From: Terribacillus saccharophilus
GTDB taxonomy: Bacteria > Bacillota > Bacilli > Bacillales > Amphibacillaceae
Reading direction: 5' to 3'
Assembly (NCBI GenBank): GCA_900110015.1
Contig: FOCD01000004.1
Coordinates: 1-64,000 of the forward strand
Length of the DNA stretch: 64,000 nucleotides
Part shown: piece after piece, positions 36,273 to 45,198 of the stretch
How positions within the stretch are numbered: the stretch's first letter is position 1
How the letters are laid out: each line of letters opens with the position of its first letter
The notes under the pieces: model-generated
What the model saw: only the letters and a program-made list of their open reading frames with translations
What the model was told of the DNA's origin: nothing
The model's database searches: none
Made by a program: the position numbers and the translations under genes

Positions 36273-36776
36273 ATGATCAACACCTTACGTCACAGTAAGG
36301 GAGCGGCAGTCGTTTTCCTAGTGATCAGATTATATCTTGGGTACACGTTCCTGTCCGCCGGCTTAGGTAAGCTGATGAGCGGAAACTTTGATGCAAGCGG
36401 ATTTGTCCAAGGTGCGTTAGCGCGCTCGGATGCCGGTGTCATCCAGAGCTGGTGGGGAAGTTTCTTAGAAGAAGTGGTCCTTCCAAATGCAGAGGTTTTC
36501 AGTTTCCTTGTTATGTGGGGAGAGACTCTGGTCGGATTGGCACTACTGCTTGGTGCATTCACTGCATTTGCAGCTTTTATGGGAATATTAATGAATATCT
36601 CATTCCTATTAAGCGGTGCGGTTGGGCAAAATTTGATATTTATCATCTTGGGCTTAGTGCTGATCATCGGCGGGACAAACGCTGGACGGTACGGCATTGA
36701 TCGCTGGATCATGTCTTCTCTGCGTAACAAAGGAAATGACAGGTCAGCCAGAAACAGCAAAAGACAACTAATATAA
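36273..36776 (+). CDS. DoxX family membrane protein (copy 1)
   Basis: A 167-residue protein with four hydrophobic segments: IRLYLGYTFLSAGLGKLMSG, VFSFLVMWGETLVGLALLLG and NAGRYGIDRW are DoxX landmarks. Function is uncertain; DoxX proteins are linked with redox and thiol stress. GGAGAGG precedes the ATG at 36273; the longer ORF from 36213 lacks such a site. A paralogue at 45199 shares most landmarks and a similar promoter region. Confidence 0.85.
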   Translation: MINTLRHSKGAAVVFLVIRLYLGYTFLSAGLGKLMSGNFDASGFVQGALARSDAGVIQSWWGSFLEEVVLPNAEVFSFLVMWGETLVGLALLLGAFTAFAAFMGILMNISFLLSGAVGQNLIFIILGLVLIIGGTNAGRYGIDRWIMSSLRNKGNDRSARNSKRQLI

Positions 36777-36783
36777 TAAAAGA

Positions 36784-36812
36784 GAACACGCGCTTGTCGC
36801 GTGTTTCTTTAT
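36784..36812 (+). terminator. Terminator after doxX copy 1
   Basis: AACACGCG and CGCGTGTT pair around CTTGT, followed by TTCTTTAT. Confidence 0.8.
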
Positions 36813-36891
36813 GCAGGAAAAAAAATCTTGTTGAAATAAGTCAATGTGTGTAGTACAGTTAAAAAGGTTTTTTAATTGCATACAAATCCTC

Positions 36892-37147
36892 ATCATTTGA
36901 TGAGGTAGAGGTTGCAGCTGTTATTAGTACAGACTAGGAGATCAGGAGAGATCGTTGATTAGACTGGAAAGGAACAGCTGCCGAAGCTGGATGGATTCTC
37001 CAATCCTACTGGCTGGGCCTGCTCCCGAATAGGGGCAGGACTGTCACGTCAGTCGCAAAGCTGGCGTGTTGCGCTATCTTTGTGAGAATGATGCTGTTTA
37101 TAAGTAAAGGCCGTTCCGATAGAGCAAACTATCCGGGATGGTCTTTT
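36892..37147 (+). ncRNA. Lysine riboswitch (L-box) with terminator
   Basis: The aptamer at about 36892-37092 shows the conserved L-box blocks in order: TGATGAGGTAGAGGTTGC, GAAAGGAACAGCTGCCGAAGC, CTGGCTGGG, the hairpin GCTCCCGAATAGGGGC, ACTGTCACG and closing GCGCTATCTTTGTGAG. A terminator follows at 37108-37147 (GGCCGTTCCGATA with TATCCGGGATGGTC, then T run). With lysine bound, transcription should stop before the permease gene. Confidence 0.93.
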
Positions 37148-37194
37148 TTCGTATCTATAGCGCAACGGACGAAGAAACAGAGAGGGGAAAGAAA

Positions 37195-38655
37195 GTGAGT
37201 AACAATACGAAACAAACGGGCTTACGCAGAGCACTGAAAGCTCGTCACTTAGGGATGATCTCCCTTGGCGGTACAATTGGTACAGGATTATTCCTGGCCA
37301 GCGGAGGAGCCATTAGCAGTGCAGGACCAGGAGGAGCATTGCTTGCATATGCGCTAATTGGCTGTATGGTATTCTTCTTGATGACAAGCTTGGCGGAAAT
37401 GGCAGCATTCATGCCTGTATCCGGAAGCTTCAGCACATATGGATCACGTTTTGTCGACGAATCGTTTGGATTTGCACTAGGCTGGAACTATTGGTTCAAC
37501 TGGGCTATCACAATTGCAGCGGAGCTTGTTGCTGTTACATTGATAATGGGATTCTGGTTCCCGGATACTCCATCATGGATCTGGAGTGCTATCAGTCTTA
37601 TCATCATGTTCTTATTGAATTATATTTCTGTTAAAGGATTCGGTGAATCCGAATATTGGTTCGCTTTGATCAAAGTCGTTACTGTCATCATTTTCATCAT
37701 TGTTGGTTTATTGATGATCATTGGTATCCTTGGCGGCGATTCACCTGGATTCTCCAACTTCACTGTAGAAGACGCACCATTTAATGGCGGCTTTCTTGCA
37801 TTGCTTGGCGTATTCATGGCTGCTGGCTTCTCTTTCCAAGGAACAGAGCTGCTTGGAGCAGCTGCCGGAGAAGCAGACAATCCGAGAAAATCGATTCCGA
37901 AAGCAATTCGTTCGGTCTTCTGGCGTATTCTGTTGTTCTACATCTTGGCTATCTTCATTATCGGGATGCTCATTCCTTATACAACAGAGAGTCTTGCAAG
38001 TGATGATGTCCGTCTAAGTCCGTTCACACTTGTGTTTGAAAAAGCTGGAATCGCGTTTGCAGCATCTGTTATGAACGCTGTTATCCTTACGGCTGTATTA
38101 TCTGCCGGTAACTCCGGCATGTATGCCAGCACACGGATGCTTTGGAACTTGGCGAAAGAAGGGAAAGCACCAGCTTTCCTTGGTAAACTTAACAAAAACG
38201 GCGTGCCTGTAAATGCATTGATTGCTACAGCAGCAGTAGGCTGTGTCGCTTTCCTAACATCTTTCTTCGGAAATGGTGTTGTGTACACATGGTTGTTGAA
38301 CGTGTCAGGTATGGCTGGCTTTATCGTGTGGGTTGGTATTGCTGTTAGTCATTATCGATTCCGAAAAGCATATCTTGCTCAAGGAAATGACATCAAGGAT
38401 TTACCATACACAGCTAAATTCTATCCGATAGCGCCGATACTTGCTTTTGTGCTATGTATCATCGTCATTATCGGTCAGAGCTTCACTGCTTTCACTGCAG
38501 ATGGAATTGAATGGGGCACTTTAATTGCTTCTTATATCGGTATTCCAGTCTTCCTGCTTTGCTGGCTCATTTTTAAAGTGAAAAAGAAAACGAAGGTGCA
38601 CAAACTGGAGGAGGTTGATTTGACTACTCCGGCACATGAAACAGCACCAGAATAA
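37195..38655 (+). CDS. Lysine-type amino acid permease (LysP/APC family)
   Basis: A 486-residue permease with 12 hydrophobic segments. RRALKARHLGMISLGGTIGTGLFLASG (by its ends) and FQGTELLGAAAGEADNPRKSIPKAI are typical of the LysP/GabP group of the APC superfamily. The lysine riboswitch upstream makes lysine the probable substrate. The GTG at 37195 has GAGGGG 7 bases upstream; the ORF extension to 37138 runs into the riboswitch terminator and is not used. Confidence 0.92.
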   Translation: MSNNTKQTGLRRALKARHLGMISLGGTIGTGLFLASGGAISSAGPGGALLAYALIGCMVFFLMTSLAEMAAFMPVSGSFSTYGSRFVDESFGFALGWNYWFNWAITIAAELVAVTLIMGFWFPDTPSWIWSAISLIIMFLLNYISVKGFGESEYWFALIKVVTVIIFIIVGLLMIIGILGGDSPGFSNFTVEDAPFNGGFLALLGVFMAAGFSFQGTELLGAAAGEADNPRKSIPKAIRSVFWRILLFYILAIFIIGMLIPYTTESLASDDVRLSPFTLVFEKAGIAFAASVMNAVILTAVLSAGNSGMYASTRMLWNLAKEGKAPAFLGKLNKNGVPVNALIATAAVGCVAFLTSFFGNGVVYTWLLNVSGMAGFIVWVGIAVSHYRFRKAYLAQGNDIKDLPYTAKFYPIAPILAFVLCIIVIIGQSFTAFTADGIEWGTLIASYIGIPVFLLCWLIFKVKKKTKVHKLEEVDLTTPAHETAPE

Positions 38656-38657
38656 GT

Positions 38658-38690
38658 AAAGCTGCCGGGAGACCGGCAGCTTTTTTTATA
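38658..38690 (+). terminator. Terminator after the lysine permease
   Basis: AAGCTGCCGG and CCGGCAGCTT pair around GAGA, followed by a T run. The next 225 bases before degV are AT-rich without a visible gene. Confidence 0.9.
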
Positions 38691-38914
38691 AGAGGTTCTT
38701 TATTGGGAAAATGTTAACTAACCTTAGTAATATGGGTAATTTATAAGTAATAACGTAGATTTAACACGAAATAACTTCCAGCTTAATCCAAAGTAACAGT
38801 AAACGGGAATATGTGATAATTGTATGTATTTTTTTGTTTGATTTTATTACTAATTTCCTAATTTTCTTGTTTCTTTATTCTATTTACAAGTTATACTGAA
38901 TTAGAGGTGAATAT

Positions 38915-39778
38915 ATGAAAATTGCAATTGTGACAGACAGTCTTACTAACTTGAGAGAAGAGGATTTACAGAGATATCCTTTTATATATTACGCGCATTT
39001 AAATGTTGTTGTAGATGATAAGTCTTATATTGATTTAAAAGAGATTACGAATGATCAGTTATTTCGTTTTATAGATGAGGGAGCTTCCTATTCTTCTTCC
39101 TTGCCGTCACCGGAAGTATTTGTAACCCTATATGAGAGATTATTGGCAGAATATGATGCTATAATCAGTCTTCATTGTACAGAAAATGTAAGCGGTACCG
39201 TCAATTCCGCCCGTATAGCAAAGGATTCCATCGAAGGTGCAAAAGAAAAAATTACCGTCATCGATTCGAATACAGCTTCTATTGGAGTAGAAAATATCGT
39301 CATTAAAGTGTGTGAGCTCATGGAGCAAGGTAAGTCACTTGATGAACTATTAAAGGCAATTGAATATTACCGAACACATGGACAGCTGTACCTTACGATT
39401 AATGACCTGACTACGCTAGTACGTACTGGTCGCATTTCGAAAACAGCATCAAGGATCGGAAACTTATTGCATATTAAGCCAATTATCGGATTTGAGAATG
39501 TGAAATTAGAAGTTATGGGTAAAGTTCGTACTAAGAAACGTCTGTTAAAATGGATGCTGGAAAGATTGCGACATGATATAGAGCAATCAGGAAAACAAGT
39601 TGTTCGTATTACACACGTGAATTCCATTGATCTCGCCACGGAGCTGAAGCATGCGATGGAAACATGCGGAGATAGAGTAGAAGTATTTATCAGCAATGAA
39701 ATCAGTTCTGTCATGGCAATTCATTTTGGAAGAGGCGGAGTTGGAGCAAGCTGGATGCCTGCGAATTATTCTGTTTAG
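38915..39778 (+). CDS. DegV family fatty-acid-binding protein
   Basis: A 287-residue DegV-fold protein: IAIVTDSLTNL at the start, SSLPSPEVFVTLYERLL, CTENVSGTVNSARIA and LVRTGRISKTASRIGNLLHIKPI. The family binds a fatty acid between two domains (FakB proteins hand it to the kinase FakA for phospholipid synthesis). No FakA gene is nearby. AGAGGTG precedes the ATG. Confidence 0.9.
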   Translation: MKIAIVTDSLTNLREEDLQRYPFIYYAHLNVVVDDKSYIDLKEITNDQLFRFIDEGASYSSSLPSPEVFVTLYERLLAEYDAIISLHCTENVSGTVNSARIAKDSIEGAKEKITVIDSNTASIGVENIVIKVCELMEQGKSLDELLKAIEYYRTHGQLYLTINDLTTLVRTGRISKTASRIGNLLHIKPIIGFENVKLEVMGKVRTKKRLLKWMLERLRHDIEQSGKQVVRITHVNSIDLATELKHAMETCGDRVEVFISNEISSVMAIHFGRGGVGASWMPANYSV

Positions 39779-39812
39779 CAAACTGTTTGTGATATTAATC
39801 AATAGTATATAT

Positions 39813-39848
39813 AAAACCCTCGAACAATTATATTGGTCGAGGGTTTTA
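39813..39848. terminator. Bidirectional terminator
   Basis: AAAACCCTCGA and TCGAGGGTTTT pair around a 13-base loop between the convergent degV and 39873 genes. Confidence 0.87.
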
Positions 39849-39872
39849 TTATGCTGTATGTAGCTTTTAGTA

Positions 39873-40091
39873 TTAAGGCTGCTTTTCTGTACTCTTCAAT
39901 ATAACGAACCCTATCTTCGTGAAAAGATAGAGTGTAAAGATGATTATTAGAGTCCTGCCTATAACATCACCATCGGTCATGTCAAAGCTGCTTTGATACA
40001 ATAAATGACTGTTAAAACAAAGATAAACTGCGATTAAAAGAGGAATGCTAATGAATAATACAGCAATGACACGTTTGGCTTCCCAACTCAT
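39873..40091 (-). CDS. Small hypothetical membrane protein (72 aa)
   Basis: A 72-residue protein with two hydrophobic segments (about 9-27 and 47-66) and a short polar middle. AGGG lies about 10 bases before the ATG. It follows the transglutaminase-like gene by 36 bases on the same strand and may be co-transcribed. Family unknown. Confidence 0.6.
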   Translation of the reverse strand: MSWEAKRVIAVLFISIPLLIAVYLCFNSHLLYQSSFDMTDGDVIGRTLIIIFTLYLFTKIGFVILKSTEKQP

Positions 40092-40127
40092 AATAATCAG
40101 CCCTTTCGTATATAATGCTTTTCAATA

Positions 40128-40736
40128 TCATAAAAAATCAGGTAAGTGATTCTTATACATGTTCAGAGCATTTTTGCTTATTTCTAATGTGTGGATTGTC
40201 TTTGCATTGGGTGCAGCGTAGATAATAGGATAATCTATTTCACTGTAATCTTCATTAATTAGGAATGCTAATTGCTCTTCGTCCAGAGAAAATTCAGATT
40301 GTATGCCAGGTTTGTTTCCGCGTACGTCTAAACGGATCCACCTATTTAAGTCTTTGATATAAACTCCATATAGTGCATGTATACAATATCCTTTTTCAGG
40401 TGTATCGAATAGGGTCAATCTTTGGTAGCAAAAACCAGTTGGAATGTCTAATGACCTTAACATAGCGGCAAACAAGTTAGACTTTGCATAACAAATACCT
40501 TCTTCATATGTAAGTACTTCTGAAGCTTTGCAAGTCACCCGTGGGCTTTGAATATCCCATGAGTGCGCTATACTGTCACGGACGTAATTGAATACCACTC
40601 TGACTATGTCTGATTCGGACATTTGAGATGAAATCAGCTCACTGACCTTCTCCTTGATCAGAGGATGTGAGTAGTCTATTACATCTGATTCGATTAAATA
40701 ATCATCGTAAGAATGTTTCTCGGGTATTAAATTCAA
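40128..40736 (-). CDS. Transglutaminase-like domain protein
   Basis: A 202-residue cytoplasmic protein with the transglutaminase/protease core: catalytic Cys in EGICYAKSNLFAAMLR (about residue 82), His in GYCIHALYGVYI and Asp in WIRLDVRGNK. The order Cys-His-Asp is intact, so it is probably active as a protease or amidase; the substrate is unknown. GGGAGGGAG precedes the ATG. Confidence 0.85.
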   Translation of the reverse strand: MNLIPEKHSYDDYLIESDVIDYSHPLIKEKVSELISSQMSESDIVRVVFNYVRDSIAHSWDIQSPRVTCKASEVLTYEEGICYAKSNLFAAMLRSLDIPTGFCYQRLTLFDTPEKGYCIHALYGVYIKDLNRWIRLDVRGNKPGIQSEFSLDEEQLAFLINEDYSEIDYPIIYAAPNAKTIHTLEISKNALNMYKNHLPDFL

Positions 40737-40908
40737 AGTATCTCCCTCCCGTAATACATATGTATAAATATACCAATAAAACTAATCAAAAGGTTCATTG
40801 ATTTTGATTGTTCTAAGTCATTCTTATATGCGCATAATAATGATTGTCTAAAGCAATTTATATTTGTATGCTAATACTCAATTAATCCGAGTAACCCTAT
40901 AAGGTATA

Positions 40909-40937
40909 TTGACAATCTGCTCGCTGTTTGATAAACT
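40909..40937 (+). promoter_or_regulatory. Promoter of the SAM-riboswitch transcript
   Basis: A perfect -35 TTGACA at 40909-40914 is followed after 17 bases by TAAACT at 40932-40937 as -10. The riboswitch begins about 20 bases downstream. Confidence 0.6.
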
Positions 40938-40956
40938 TTCTGAAAACTGTATATGT

Positions 40957-41106
40957 TTCTTATCTAGAGAGGTGGAGGGATATGGCCCTGTGAAACCTCA
41001 GCAGCAGGTCTGACAACAGATACTGTGCTAATTCCATCGGTTCATAGCCGGCAGATAAGATGAATAGAGGAAGCCTCTCGACGCATCTTGCACGAGAGGC
41101 TTTTGT
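40957..41106 (+). ncRNA. SAM-I riboswitch (S-box) with terminator
   Basis: The S-box consensus blocks appear in order: CTTATCTAGAGAGGTGGAGG, GATATGGCCCTGTGAAACC, TCAGCAGCAGG, GACAACAGATACTGTGCTAATTCC and closing GCAGATAAGATGA. A terminator follows (AAGCCTCTCG at 41071-41080 with CGAGAGGCTT at 41093-41102). High S-adenosylmethionine should stop transcription of the downstream gene. Confidence 0.95.
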
Positions 41107-41141
41107 ATTTGTCCCGCTGCCTACAGAAAGGGGAAGGCAAC

Positions 41142-42107
41142 ATGTTTGAATTGATTCGGGAACTGTCTAAGTATAAAGGGTACAATCAGTCCTTTGTTTC
41201 ACAGATTGTCGATAAGATTACACCGTTCGCGGATGAGATGCACTTTGACAGTCGGGGGAATCTTATTGTCCGTAAATATGGAGAAAAGTATTCGCCAAAA
41301 ATCACTTTGCTTGCAGAGGTGAAGGAGGAAATTTACGTTGTATCATCCATTACAGAGTCAGGTTCTCTTGTAGCGGATGCGAATTATTTTTCCCTCACCT
41401 ATGCTCAAGGCCAGACTGTTCAAGTCGAGACAAAGAATGGATTAGTGCAGGGCGTAATTATGGCAGGGGAAACAGGGCAGCATGCGGCTGTGATCGACAT
41501 CGGCGCCAACTCGAAAAACGATGCGCGCGAGATGGGTGTTGAGCCTGGCAACCATGTTACGCTATATGATGATTTCCTGTATCTTGGTGACGAAGTGAGC
41601 GGAAGAGTCGTCGGAAAAGGATTGGATAATAAAGTGGCACCGGCAATTGCGATTAATCTACTGCAGCAATGGGATACAGCTGAAGGGGAAATCACTATTA
41701 TCTTCTTTCCGTTTCATAACAAAAAGCAACTTACCTATCAGCTCGAAGGGGAAGCGGCCTTTTTTATCGGATCCGTATCTCGCCAAAGAATAGCGCACAA
41801 AAGCCGAGGAGCCATCGAATTAGGAAGCGGAGTTGCGATCAAAGTGGCAGACAAAACAATTCCAATCAATCAGGCATTAAAAAATCAGCTGGTCGATTTG
41901 GCCATAGCTCATGATATTCCATTTCAGCTGGAATTTTTATTTCGGCATCGCTATAAAAAGCTATCTACTAAAATTCCAGTCAGCGTCCTAAATATCCCGA
42001 TAGAGCATCTTGATCAGACGACCCAGGTCGTGTCAGTAAAGGACTTGGAGGATACAAATCAGCTGATTCAGACTTATCTTTTACGAAGCAAAGAATTACA
42101 ATTTTAG
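41142..42107 (+). CDS. M42-like aminopeptidase homologue lacking catalytic residues
   Basis: A 321-residue protein with the fold and layout of M42 glutamyl aminopeptidases. Only part of the active site is left. Where active members have HMDEVG, residues 59-64 read EVKEEI; the bridging Asp survives in GKGLDNK (Asp162); the catalytic QEE region is replaced by PFHNKKQL (190-197). It is therefore probably not a peptidase. The SAM riboswitch upstream places it in sulfur/methionine metabolism control. The ATG at 41142 follows AAAGGGGAAGG. Confidence 0.8.
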   Translation: MFELIRELSKYKGYNQSFVSQIVDKITPFADEMHFDSRGNLIVRKYGEKYSPKITLLAEVKEEIYVVSSITESGSLVADANYFSLTYAQGQTVQVETKNGLVQGVIMAGETGQHAAVIDIGANSKNDAREMGVEPGNHVTLYDDFLYLGDEVSGRVVGKGLDNKVAPAIAINLLQQWDTAEGEITIIFFPFHNKKQLTYQLEGEAAFFIGSVSRQRIAHKSRGAIELGSGVAIKVADKTIPINQALKNQLVDLAIAHDIPFQLEFLFRHRYKKLSTKIPVSVLNIPIEHLDQTTQVVSVKDLEDTNQLIQTYLLRSKELQF

Positions 42108-42181
42108 TTTGTGGTAAAATTCCCGATTCCTGTTTAATTTCCAGTATACTGAAGCTAACAGTATAGAGGAGGCGGTTCAGT

Positions 42182-42241
42182 ATGAAAAAGACAAATGCAG
42201 CATACAAGTCGCAAAGCAGGAGTGTCACAGCAATCAGCTAA
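42182..42241 (+). CDS. Possible leader peptide (19 aa)
   Basis: A GAGGAGG site 8-9 bases before an ATG opens a 19-codon frame, MKKTNAAYKSQSRSVTAIS, which ends exactly where the ribosome site of the isochorismatase gene begins (AAGGGGAG at 42241). Translation may be coupled to the next gene. No homology known. Confidence 0.45.
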   Translation: MKKTNAAYKSQSRSVTAIS

Positions 42242-42254
42242 AGGGGAGCTTTTA

Positions 42255-42812
42255 TTGAAGCAAGCACTATTGATTATTGACGCACAGCAAGCACTGGTTG
42301 AAGGCGGAGCAGGAGAGAAACCTGTTTATCGAAAAGAAAACCTAATTGAGAAAATTAATCTGGTTATCGCCAAAGCACAAACAGCAGACGCCTCGATTCT
42401 ATTCGTCCGTGATACAGATGTAGCAGAAGGGAAAGGTGCCGGCTTCCAGATTCATCCGGGTATCCAAGTGCCAGAGAAAGCGCCTGTCTTTAACAAGCAG
42501 GCAACAAATGCTTTCTATGGAACAGGTTTGCTGGAACATGTAAAAGAAGAAGGTTTCACACATCTTGTCATCATGGGCTGTGAAACCCAGCATTGTATCG
42601 ACACGGCAGTTCGTACTGCAACCGTACAAGGGATGGATGTAACACTCGTGGCAGATGGCCATTCCACAGCCGGCTCCGATGTTCTGACTGCAGAGCAAAT
42701 CATTCAGCATCATAATCAGATTCTGCACGGTCACTATAACGTCGACCATTTCTCAGTTGTCCGGCAGGCTGAGGAAGATTTGTTTGTACCGACACATGAT
42801 TCGTATCGTTGA
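42255..42812 (+). CDS. Isochorismatase family cysteine hydrolase
   Basis: A 185-residue cysteine hydrolase. The catalytic triad is visible as Asp9 (LLIIDAQQ), Lys81 (VFNKQATNAF) and Cys114 (GCETQHCIDTAVR). Such enzymes act on amides like nicotinamide, ureidoacrylate or others; no substrate can be assigned. The start is a TTG with AAGGGGAG 7 bases upstream. It lies 147 bases after the M42-like gene, perhaps from its own promoter. Confidence 0.88.
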   Translation: MKQALLIIDAQQALVEGGAGEKPVYRKENLIEKINLVIAKAQTADASILFVRDTDVAEGKGAGFQIHPGIQVPEKAPVFNKQATNAFYGTGLLEHVKEEGFTHLVIMGCETQHCIDTAVRTATVQGMDVTLVADGHSTAGSDVLTAEQIIQHHNQILHGHYNVDHFSVVRQAEEDLFVPTHDSYR

Positions 42813-42861
42813 GTTTAATATAGGACTTAAAAACAGATGATTTGCAGAGAGGGTTGATGTA

Positions 42862-43059
42862 GTGGGTTTTTGGTATTTACTACTACTTTTGATAGGTATC
42901 ATTTTGTTTAGTATAGGAATCATGAAAAAAGGTGTTTCTGCAGCTGTTAAGGCAGTAATTTTGTTGTTTGTTATTGGAATCTTATTCATAGTGGTGTCAA
43001 TAGTCTTATTGATGCCTGGTAGTTCCGATATTATTGCTGAACTTTTGAAAATGGAATAA
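42862..43059 (+). CDS. Small membrane protein (65 aa)
   Basis: A GTG-started 65-residue protein with two hydrophobic segments (about 4-20 and 27-52) and a short acidic tail. AGAGGG lies upstream. It follows the isochorismatase gene by 50 bases and is followed by a weak terminator. Family unknown. Confidence 0.6.
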   Translation: MGFWYLLLLLIGIILFSIGIMKKGVSAAVKAVILLFVIGILFIVVSIVLLMPGSSDIIAELLKME

Positions 43060-43085
43060 GATTAACGGCTTTTGTTGAATAATGA

Positions 43086-43114
43086 AGATCGTCAATCTGG
43101 CGGTCTTTTTTTCC
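43086..43114 (+). terminator. Terminator
   Basis: GATCGTC and GGCGGTC pair around AATCT with two G:T pairs, followed by seven T. The 290 bases from here to 43404 contain no gene that I can see. Confidence 0.7.
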
Positions 43115-43404
43115 GTTCAAAAACTGACTAGCTGCAGAATGAAAAACGTAGTATTCGTCAACGGTGAATGTCTGACCGAAACGAAGTAAAGGGAATAATT
43201 GATAGGTGTATTTTAGAGAATGTAAGAAAGTACTGACTACGTTTTGTTAATATATTTAAATATTACCTTCTGAGAACAGAATAAATATCTGAATAATCAA
43301 ATAAGTGTGTTATATGATCTCACAACATAGATGCATCCATCATGGTATTTCGACATAATTAACCCATAATCCGTCTTAAATACATCTTTTCAGGAGGTAT
43401 TCTA

Positions 43405-44871
43405 TTGGGCTTTGAAGCTTTACTAACGGAGATTAGCGGTTATTTATGGAGTGTACCAATGCTGATTTTCATCGCTGTGGTTGCTGGGGTTTATACAATT
43501 GCATCCGGGTTTCTGCAGGTAAGATATGTGAAGGACATGGTTGTGCACACGTTTACCGGGAAAAGTTCTGAATCAGGCGTTTCGCCCTTTCAATCGCTGG
43601 TTATTGCGCTTTCAGGCAGAGTTGGTACAGGGAATATAGCAGGGGTTGCGACTGCTATCGCAGCAGGAGGCCCTGGGGCTGTGTTCTGGATGTGGTTCAT
43701 TGCTTTCTTTGGATCTGCGGCTGCTTTTGCGGAGTCGACGCTTGCGCAGATTTATAAAAAGAAAGTGGATGGCGAGTATCGCGGGGGACCAGCCTATTAT
43801 GCGGAGAAAGGGCTTGGATGGAAATGGTATGGCTATATTTTTGCGGTGGTTGCAGCTGTGTCTACCTGTCTTTTAACACCAGGTGTACAGGCAAATGCAA
43901 TTGCTGAAAGCATGAATAATGCATTCGGCATCGGACCAGTGATCACTGGAATTGCTTTGGTTGTTATCACAGGATATGTCATCTTTGGCGGTGTCCGCAG
44001 AATAGCCTTCTTGGCTTCATATGTTGTTCCAATCATGGCATTATTTTATCTAATCGTTGCTGCTATTGTTATCTTCGCGAATATCGAACAGGTTCCAAGT
44101 ACATTTGCGCTGATTTTCAGCAGTGCTTTCGGTGTTGACTCTGCGTTTGGCGGTATGATTGGTGCAGCCATAAGCTGGGGAGTAAAACGCGGCTTATATT
44201 CCAATGAGGCAGGGCAGGGAACTGGAGCGCAGGCAGCGGCTGCTGCAGAAGTTTCCCACCCAGTAAAGCAGGGCTTGGTACAATCCTTCTCAGTCTATAT
44301 TGATACACTGCTTATTTGTACAGCAACTGCACTGATGATATTGATGACAGGTAATTATAGTGTTACAGATCCGGATGGCGGCTATATTGTCGACTATACA
44401 AATGGTATGGAAGCAGGTGCAGGCTATACGCAGGCAGCAGTAGATGGAGTGCTTGGCGGATTCGGATCGCCATTTGTGGCAATCTCTCTATTTCTCTTTG
44501 CCTTTACTACACTCGTTGCTTATTTCTATATTGCTGAGACGAATCTGTTTTATATCGTCAGAGGTAAATCAAGGAAGGTTTTCTCCAATATTTTAAAGGT
44601 ATTATTCTTGGCGGCGATATTCTTCGGCACTGTACGCTCGGCAACCTTTACTTGGACACTAGCGGATATAGGACTTGGATTAATGGTTTGGGTAAACTTA
44701 ATAGCTGTCATCCTGCTGTATAAACCGACGATGATCGCACTCAAGGATTATAAGGCACAAAGGAAGCAAGGGCTTGATCCCATATTCCGTCCTTCAAAAG
44801 TCAATATTGAAAATGCCGATTATTGGGTGGAACGTGAAGAGGAAGATGAAAAGCGTAGGAAGACAATGTAA
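43405..44871 (+). CDS. Sodium:alanine/glycine symporter (AGCS family)
   Basis: A 488-residue transporter with about 11 hydrophobic segments. ALSGRVGTGNIAGVATAIAAGGPGAVFWMW (by its ends), TLAQIYKKKVDGEYRGGPAYY and WGVKRGLYSNEAGQGTGAQAA are AGCS signatures (AlsT/DagA). It takes up small neutral amino acids with Na+. The start is a TTG with AGGAGG 7 bases upstream. Confidence 0.93.
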   Translation: MGFEALLTEISGYLWSVPMLIFIAVVAGVYTIASGFLQVRYVKDMVVHTFTGKSSESGVSPFQSLVIALSGRVGTGNIAGVATAIAAGGPGAVFWMWFIAFFGSAAAFAESTLAQIYKKKVDGEYRGGPAYYAEKGLGWKWYGYIFAVVAAVSTCLLTPGVQANAIAESMNNAFGIGPVITGIALVVITGYVIFGGVRRIAFLASYVVPIMALFYLIVAAIVIFANIEQVPSTFALIFSSAFGVDSAFGGMIGAAISWGVKRGLYSNEAGQGTGAQAAAAAEVSHPVKQGLVQSFSVYIDTLLICTATALMILMTGNYSVTDPDGGYIVDYTNGMEAGAGYTQAAVDGVLGGFGSPFVAISLFLFAFTTLVAYFYIAETNLFYIVRGKSRKVFSNILKVLFLAAIFFGTVRSATFTWTLADIGLGLMVWVNLIAVILLYKPTMIALKDYKAQRKQGLDPIFRPSKVNIENADYWVEREEEDEKRRKTM

Positions 44872-44943
44872 CGAAAACCTTTCCGCAGTCCCGGAAGGTA
44901 TTGTGAAGCATTAAAATAAAATGAGAATATCCCTTTGAATCGG

Positions 44944-44974
44944 AGAACGAGGCATACACCTCGTTCTTTTCTTA
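44944..44974 (+). terminator. Terminator after the AGCS symporter
   Basis: AGAACGAGG and CCTCGTTCT pair around a 6-base loop, followed by TTTCTT. Confidence 0.82.
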
Positions 44975-45198
44975 TGACAAGAAGCAATCGGATAAAGAAG
45001 AGCATTTGAAACAGCATTTCGCCCATGTTCACAAATCTGTAATAGGAATATTGCGAATTTGTGAAAACGTTCACAATGGTACGCGCAATATCTTTTTTTC
45101 GCTTATACTACAAGTGTAGAAGGAACAGCGCTAATCCATCTCAATCTATTATGTGAAATATTTAACAAACAATTTTCATGAATGGAGTGTTGAAGAAA

